NCBI GenBank assembly: GCA_900541485.1
Contig: UQJW01000008.1
Coordinates: forward strand, 13,897-77,896
Source of the DNA: an uncultured Dialister sp.
GTDB taxonomy: Bacteria; Bacillota; Negativicutes; Veillonellales; Dialisteraceae
Reading direction: 5' to 3'
Length of the DNA stretch: 64,000 nt
The translations under genes were made by a program, and so were the position numbers. Position 1 is the first letter of the stretch. Every line of letters starts with the position of its first letter. The notes under the pieces were generated by a model. It made no database searches and was not told where the DNA came from. It saw only the letters and a program-made list of their open reading frames with translations. Positions 60,255 through 64,000 of the stretch are shown here, piece after piece.

Positions 60255-60412
60255 TTTTCCTTAGTGTCAGCTTCCCCCGAACTCGGAGGCAAGCGAATTG
60301 TGTTTTTAGGAGCATAGCGACGCGAAAACGCAATGAGACGCTTCGCCTTTAGCCGGGAAGTGCCGAGCTTGCGAGGCGATAGGGGCAAGTGTGCGTACAA
60401 TTTGTGCTATTC
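60255..60412. repeat. Intergenic mosaic repeat block 11 (A' with E)
   Basis: A lone inverted A (AGCTTCCCCCGAACTCGG ... GTGCGTACA) with the E hairpin inserted at 60287-60350. No partner A is present. The remaining 60413-60582 is AT-rich, with nothing recognised. Confidence 0.75.
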
Positions 60413-60582
60413 TTTCATTTTCGATAAGCAGGGACATCTTCATATTTACTGATTTTTCTTATTCACCAACAATCGGAAACGACTTTTTTTGTGTGCATCA
60501 TTTTCTTATTTCTGTTTTTTGATTTTCTCTTTTCTTGATTTTCACGTTAAAACCCTGTTCGGGAGAGCAGAGCTTTTTGTTT

Positions 60583-61761
60583 TTATAAGTAAGAGGAGAG
60601 TTCTTTATTTTTGATTAGCTTGGCGGGAATGAGGGCTGCCGCCGTTCCGGCTATTGTCATGGCAGGAATAATCAGGAGTCCTTCCCACAAGGGAGTTGTA
60701 TCCATGACAATTGCTGTTTTTTGGGAGATGACTGAGGCCGTAAGACAAACCGCAGCCCAAGCACAAATCCAGCCTGACGCCGAGCCTGCCAGGAGAAGAA
60801 GTGCCTGCTCCCAGAGAATCATTTTCGTGATATCCCCTCCGCCTGCTCCCAGGGCTTTGAGAAGGGCAAATTCGCGAATTCTGCTTTTTCCGCTCCAATA
60901 CATGATGAGGAGAGTCATGAGAAGAGAGAGTATGAGGAGAAAGGAAATAAGGATTTTCCAGAATTCTTTGCTTTGTCCTACGGTATGGTAGAGGGAAATC
61001 ACAGGTTGGGAGGGAAAGAGAAGCTGTATTTCTTTATTTCTCTGATATGCTGCCAAGAGCTGCAGGGCTTCTTTATATCCTTCGGGTTGGATCAATACGG
61101 CAGTAACATCGCCTTTTTGTTCCCACGCCGGGATATGATGGGCTTCCCAGACGTCACGGATATCCGTAAATATGGCGGCATCGTAAGGACCGCCGCAGGG
61201 CGCCAGAATTCCTGCGACTTTATTTTCCTCTCCATGTTTTTTCCCTGCAGCCGCCATGCCGTGGATCGAATGGAAAGTGTCGCCTATGCGGAGACCGGAA
61301 AGCCGGGCGGCTTCGCTGCCGAGAACGACTTCCCTTTTTTCCGAAAAGCTTTTTCCTGTTTTTACGGTAAGCCAGGGATCTTTTTTCCGGTTCGGCTTGT
61401 ATTGGAATATCTCTTTTTCTACGCCGATAATTGGAAATCCCCGGTAATTATCTCCGAAAGCAAGAGGATAGACGGCTTTCGCTTTTCCGCTTTTTCTAAG
61501 TTTGTCCACCGTTTCATAGGAAATATTTTCTAAAGGACGGTCCTTAAGAAATACCGTATTCAGCACGAGCTGATAGGCCGAGCCTTTCGCACCTGCAAGA
61601 ATAGGAAAGGGCTCGACGGCTCGGTTAATTCCACGGTACAGCCCGCCTGTCATTTGGAGAAGAAAAACGGGGAGTGCCGTGGCAAGTGCAATAAGCACAA
61701 GAACAATGCCCTGGCGGAGAGGGCGGCGCCAGAGGGATAAAAAAGCAAGTTTCAGGTACAT
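60583..61761 (-). CDS. FtsX-like ABC exporter permease (MacB/LolC type)
   Basis: A 392-residue permease with one N-terminal helix, a large extracytoplasmic domain (about 45-260) and three C-terminal helices with the FtsX-type EFALLKALGAGGGDITKMIL motif. Pairs with the ATPase encoded upstream (10-bp overlap). Probable lipoprotein or peptide export; substrate unknown. Confidence 0.87.
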   Translation of the reverse strand: MYLKLAFLSLWRRPLRQGIVLVLIALATALPVFLLQMTGGLYRGINRAVEPFPILAGAKGSAYQLVLNTVFLKDRPLENISYETVDKLRKSGKAKAVYPLAFGDNYRGFPIIGVEKEIFQYKPNRKKDPWLTVKTGKSFSEKREVVLGSEAARLSGLRIGDTFHSIHGMAAAGKKHGEENKVAGILAPCGGPYDAAIFTDIRDVWEAHHIPAWEQKGDVTAVLIQPEGYKEALQLLAAYQRNKEIQLLFPSQPVISLYHTVGQSKEFWKILISFLLILSLLMTLLIMYWSGKSRIREFALLKALGAGGGDITKMILWEQALLLLAGSASGWICAWAAVCLTASVISQKTAIVMDTTPLWEGLLIIPAMTIAGTAAALIPAKLIKNKELSSYL

Positions 61762-62417
61762 AAGGCATGCCCTCTTTCCAAGGGAAACTTGTGGGGGAAT
61801 CGTTCCTGCACCGCCGGATCATGGCTGGCACAGAGAAGCATGCATGCCCTTGTTTCGTGGTAATCCAAAAGCAAATCCATAAGGATACGGCTATTTTCTT
61901 TATCAAGGGCGGCAGTCGGTTCGTCGGCCAGAATCAGGAGCGGTTCTTTGATAATTGCTCTGAGAAAGGAGACCCGCTGCTGTTCGCCGCCGGAAAGCCC
62001 GGCCGGTTTTCTGCCGCCATAGCCGGCAAGTCCCACTTTCCCGAGCCATGTATCTATTTCCTTTTTCTCTTTTTTCTTTCCTGCCATTTCTGCGGCAAGT
62101 GCAATATTTTCCGCAACGGTGAGGTAGGGAATTAAGAGTGCTTTCTGGAAAATATAACCCACACAAGCGGCACGCCAGGTCTGTTTTTCTTTCTCTGCCA
62201 TGTCGTCCATATTTTTCCCGTCAACGGAGATTGTCCCCGATGTAGGCGACAAAAGAGCGGAAAGGCAATGGAGAAATGTCGTTTTTCCACTCCCTGACGG
62301 GCCTGTAAGCGCCGTTTTTTCACCTTTCCCAAGTGTAAACTCTTTGACCGCAAGAGCCTGCACCACATGACCGGGTGCATCAGAAAAAGTACGGATGAGA
62401 TTTTTCACTTCAATCAA
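61752..62417 (-). CDS. LolD/MacB-type ABC ATPase
   Basis: A 221-residue ABC ATPase with Walker A GPSGSGKTT, signature LSGGEQQRV, Walker B LLILADEPTAALD. The start is TTG at 62417, supported by AAAGGAG six bases upstream. Overlaps the permease gene. Confidence 0.92.
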   Translation of the reverse strand: MIEVKNLIRTFSDAPGHVVQALAVKEFTLGKGEKTALTGPSGSGKTTFLHCLSALLSPTSGTISVDGKNMDDMAEKEKQTWRAACVGYIFQKALLIPYLTVAENIALAAEMAGKKKEKKEIDTWLGKVGLAGYGGRKPAGLSGGEQQRVSFLRAIIKEPLLILADEPTAALDKENSRILMDLLLDYHETRACMLLCASHDPAVQERFPHKFPLERGHALCT

Positions 62418-62432
62418 AGCATGCTCCTTTTT

Positions 62433-62879
62433 TCAGAGTGTAGAAATATCACGGGCACGGATTCTCAGCTGGCTTACAAATCCCGTTTCCTCGTCGGATT
62501 CGCTGCCGATTTCAAGAGGTCCCGTCACAGAAATAGGAGCGTCATAGGGAAGGGCCGTTACAGGATCGTCCACTTTGACGACGATAATATTATCCGGCCA
62601 GTCTGCGTCACTGCTGCAAAACGGGCATACCGACATAGGCACTTCGGTGAGTACAAAAAAACGAATCGTCGGTGTGAGCGGCGGTGCCATGTATCCTGTG
62701 ACCGTCACGTCCTGCCCCTCCAAACTTTTCAGTTTATCTGAAAGAATAAGAGCCCCGCCGGACCAGCCCGAATACATTTCATCAAATCCGAGGCGCTCTG
62801 CAGCGAACACCGTGTCTGCCGGCATGAGGGATAAAATGATTCCCAAAAAGAGAATAAATTTTTTTACGAGGAAAATCAT
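62433..62879 (-). CDS. Exported CPFC-motif protein of the ABC operon
   Basis: A 148-residue exported protein (signal peptide with cleavage near VFA|AERL). The core is an OB-like beta domain: EGQDVTVTGYMAPPL, then VCPFCSSDADWP and VVKVDD...APISVTGPLE. The layout echoes the zinc-operon lipoprotein at 23365-24039 (GYY...CPYC). Function unknown; it is tied to the ABC exporter and phosphatase genes by overlap and close spacing (15 bp upstream of the ATPase). Confidence 0.7.
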   Translation of the reverse strand: MIFLVKKFILFLGIILSLMPADTVFAAERLGFDEMYSGWSGGALILSDKLKSLEGQDVTVTGYMAPPLTPTIRFFVLTEVPMSVCPFCSSDADWPDNIIVVKVDDPVTALPYDAPISVTGPLEIGSESDEETGFVSQLRIRARDISTL

Positions 62880-63952
62880 TTTCCGTTTTTATTTCCGTCA
62901 ATCCCGAGTGCACGGAGTATACCGAAGAATACTTCCGTATTATCCATCATGCCGTGGAAATATTCGGATCCCGGGCCGCCTGCATTGAGGAGAATGTCAT
63001 CGGCAGAATGAACTTCCTGGGGATCGGAAAGAGGAATATTGGCCAGTGCAAGTTCTTTTTTCCCGCCTGCAGGAATACGGACGGGGTTCGCTTCCGAGCT
63101 TGCTACCGAAACCTGATGATATTCCACCTTATCCCCGTTTCTGACTGCTTCTTCCTTTGTTTCCGTTACGGCAACAGCAGGCGGAGTCGGTACTTTCATG
63201 AAACGATAATTTTCATAATGGCTCGGATGGTTTGCATATTGGACAGCAAGAGTTACATCCGGATCGGGATTTTCAGGGAATCCGTCGCCATCGGCATCTT
63301 TAAAAGTCGGGAAGATGGAGTCTGCATAAATACGGACTGCCTCTGTTCCTTTTTTACCGTCTCTTTCATGGTAAGTTCCGCTGATGGAAACGCCGTGGGC
63401 GTGGTCGGCAAGAACAATGATGAGTGTATCATCGCCCCGTTTCAGGCTCCAATCGCGGGCATATTCAATGGCCTTATCAAATTCGATGGTATCATAAGCT
63501 GCTCTCTGCCAGTCCATGACATGAAGTTGTTTATCGATAGAAGCACCTTCAATCATGGCAAAGAATCCGTTTTTGTTTTTGGATAAAATATCCAACGTTT
63601 TTTTCGTCATGTCCACCAGATTCGGCTGATCCGGGAAATTTTTCAAAACCTTCGGATTTTTCAGCATTTCTCTGTCAATATATACATTCATCGTCGATGT
63701 ATGGAAAAGACCGAGGAGCGGTTTATCTGACGGTGCTTTCGTAAGCTCGGCGCCGGTAGAAACAAAAGTATATCCTTTTTTCTTAAATTCCTCAATGACA
63801 TTTATATTGTCCTTACGCTTTGAACCGGGAAGAGTTTTCGGGATATACCGGGAAGAACCGCCTCCGAGAATAACATCCGGGCGGTGATAATCTTCCAGAT
63901 AATCTTTCGCCAGATAATCCTGGTTGGCACGGCGGCGGGTATGACCGGTCAT
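62876..63952 (-). CDS. phoA: Alkaline phosphatase, N-terminus missing at window edge
   Basis: At least 358 residues of an alkaline-phosphatase-superfamily enzyme: GHTRRRA, DVILGGGSSRYIP, the metal motifs FFAMIEGASIDKQLH, DDTLIIVLADHAHG and a late His region. The catalytic Ser and signal peptide lie beyond 63952. The last 48 bp of the window (poly-G run and an in-frame TAA) look like a sequencing or assembly error, so the gene probably continues off the edge. It overlaps the CPFC protein by 4 bp. Confidence 0.85.
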   Translation of the reverse strand: MTGHTRRRANQDYLAKDYLEDYHRPDVILGGGSSRYIPKTLPGSKRKDNINVIEEFKKKGYTFVSTGAELTKAPSDKPLLGLFHTSTMNVYIDREMLKNPKVLKNFPDQPNLVDMTKKTLDILSKNKNGFFAMIEGASIDKQLHVMDWQRAAYDTIEFDKAIEYARDWSLKRGDDTLIIVLADHAHGVSISGTYHERDGKKGTEAVRIYADSIFPTFKDADGDGFPENPDPDVTLAVQYANHPSHYENYRFMKVPTPPAVAVTETKEEAVRNGDKVEYHQVSVASSEANPVRIPAGGKKELALANIPLSDPQEVHSADDILLNAGGPGSEYFHGMMDNTEVFFGILRALGIDGNKNGK

Positions 63953-64000
63953 GGCGGCCGGGGGGGGGTCCCGTGTTTCCCCCGTGGGTTATGGAGAAGC

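Overview
The window reads as a chromosomal segment of a diderm Firmicute of the class Negativicutes, with Dialister or a close relative as my best guess. It combines Firmicutes hallmarks (T-box leader on ileS, RNase J, the yybS-gdpP-rplI cluster, glycine-riboswitch symporter, CsbD) with outer-membrane features (two tandem SLH-domain OmpM-type porins, TonB C-terminal domains, a YbhGFSR-type exporter). Genus is inference; no rRNA or tRNA gene is visible.

Layout. 1-2.7 kb: two tandem OmpM-like porins, the first cut by the window edge. 3.4-4.1 kb: a small GIY-YIG nuclease embedded in repeats. 4.1-9.9 kb: yybS-gdpP-rplI and RNase J. 10.2-11.8 kb: a DASS permease and a tiny protein. 12.7-15.5 kb: a phage-type regulator-holin-amidase-EcsC cassette preceded by a perfect palindrome resembling a LexA/SOS box, then a DUF1659/DUF2922 pair. 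15.9-18.7 kb: a candidate structured RNA, an uncharacterised protein, a lipoprotein and a 34-residue membrane peptide. 18.7-21.9 kb: ileS with T-box. 22.6-27.5 kb: a secreted double TonB_C protein and a zur-znuACB zinc-uptake operon with two Cys-rich accessory proteins. 27.5-29.9 kb: uridine phosphorylase and mnmE. 30-36.3 kb: ybhGFSR-type drug exporter with its TetR repressor and an operator in the promoter spacer. 36.4-37.7 kb: FliB-like protein and a LMW phosphatase. 38.5-41 kb: orphan antitoxins, a truncated Fic protein and an M48 protease. 41.6-46.6 kb: TIM-barrel protein, iron/B12-type binding lipoprotein, uracil permease with an attenuator-like leader, TM2 protein. 46.7-53.9 kb: P1B metal ATPase, deoC, a catalytically dead LMW phosphatase paralogue, YeiH, MATE, CsbD and ZIP genes. 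54.1-60.1 kb: Sel1-repeat protein, LysR regulator, second DASS permease, AgcS with a tandem glycine riboswitch. 60.6-64 kb: an ABC exporter operon with an alkaline phosphatase running off the right edge.

The most striking unexplained structure is a mosaic intergenic repeat present in at least eleven blocks. Two basic modules, A (two hairpins, about 70 bp) and B (about 110-130 bp), occur in the order A-B-A'-B', where the primes are inverted copies. Hairpin arms in module A change in a compensatory way between copies, and a third hairpin element (E) is nested in some copies. Together with the putatively SOS-controlled lysis cassette, this is what most deserves follow-up.
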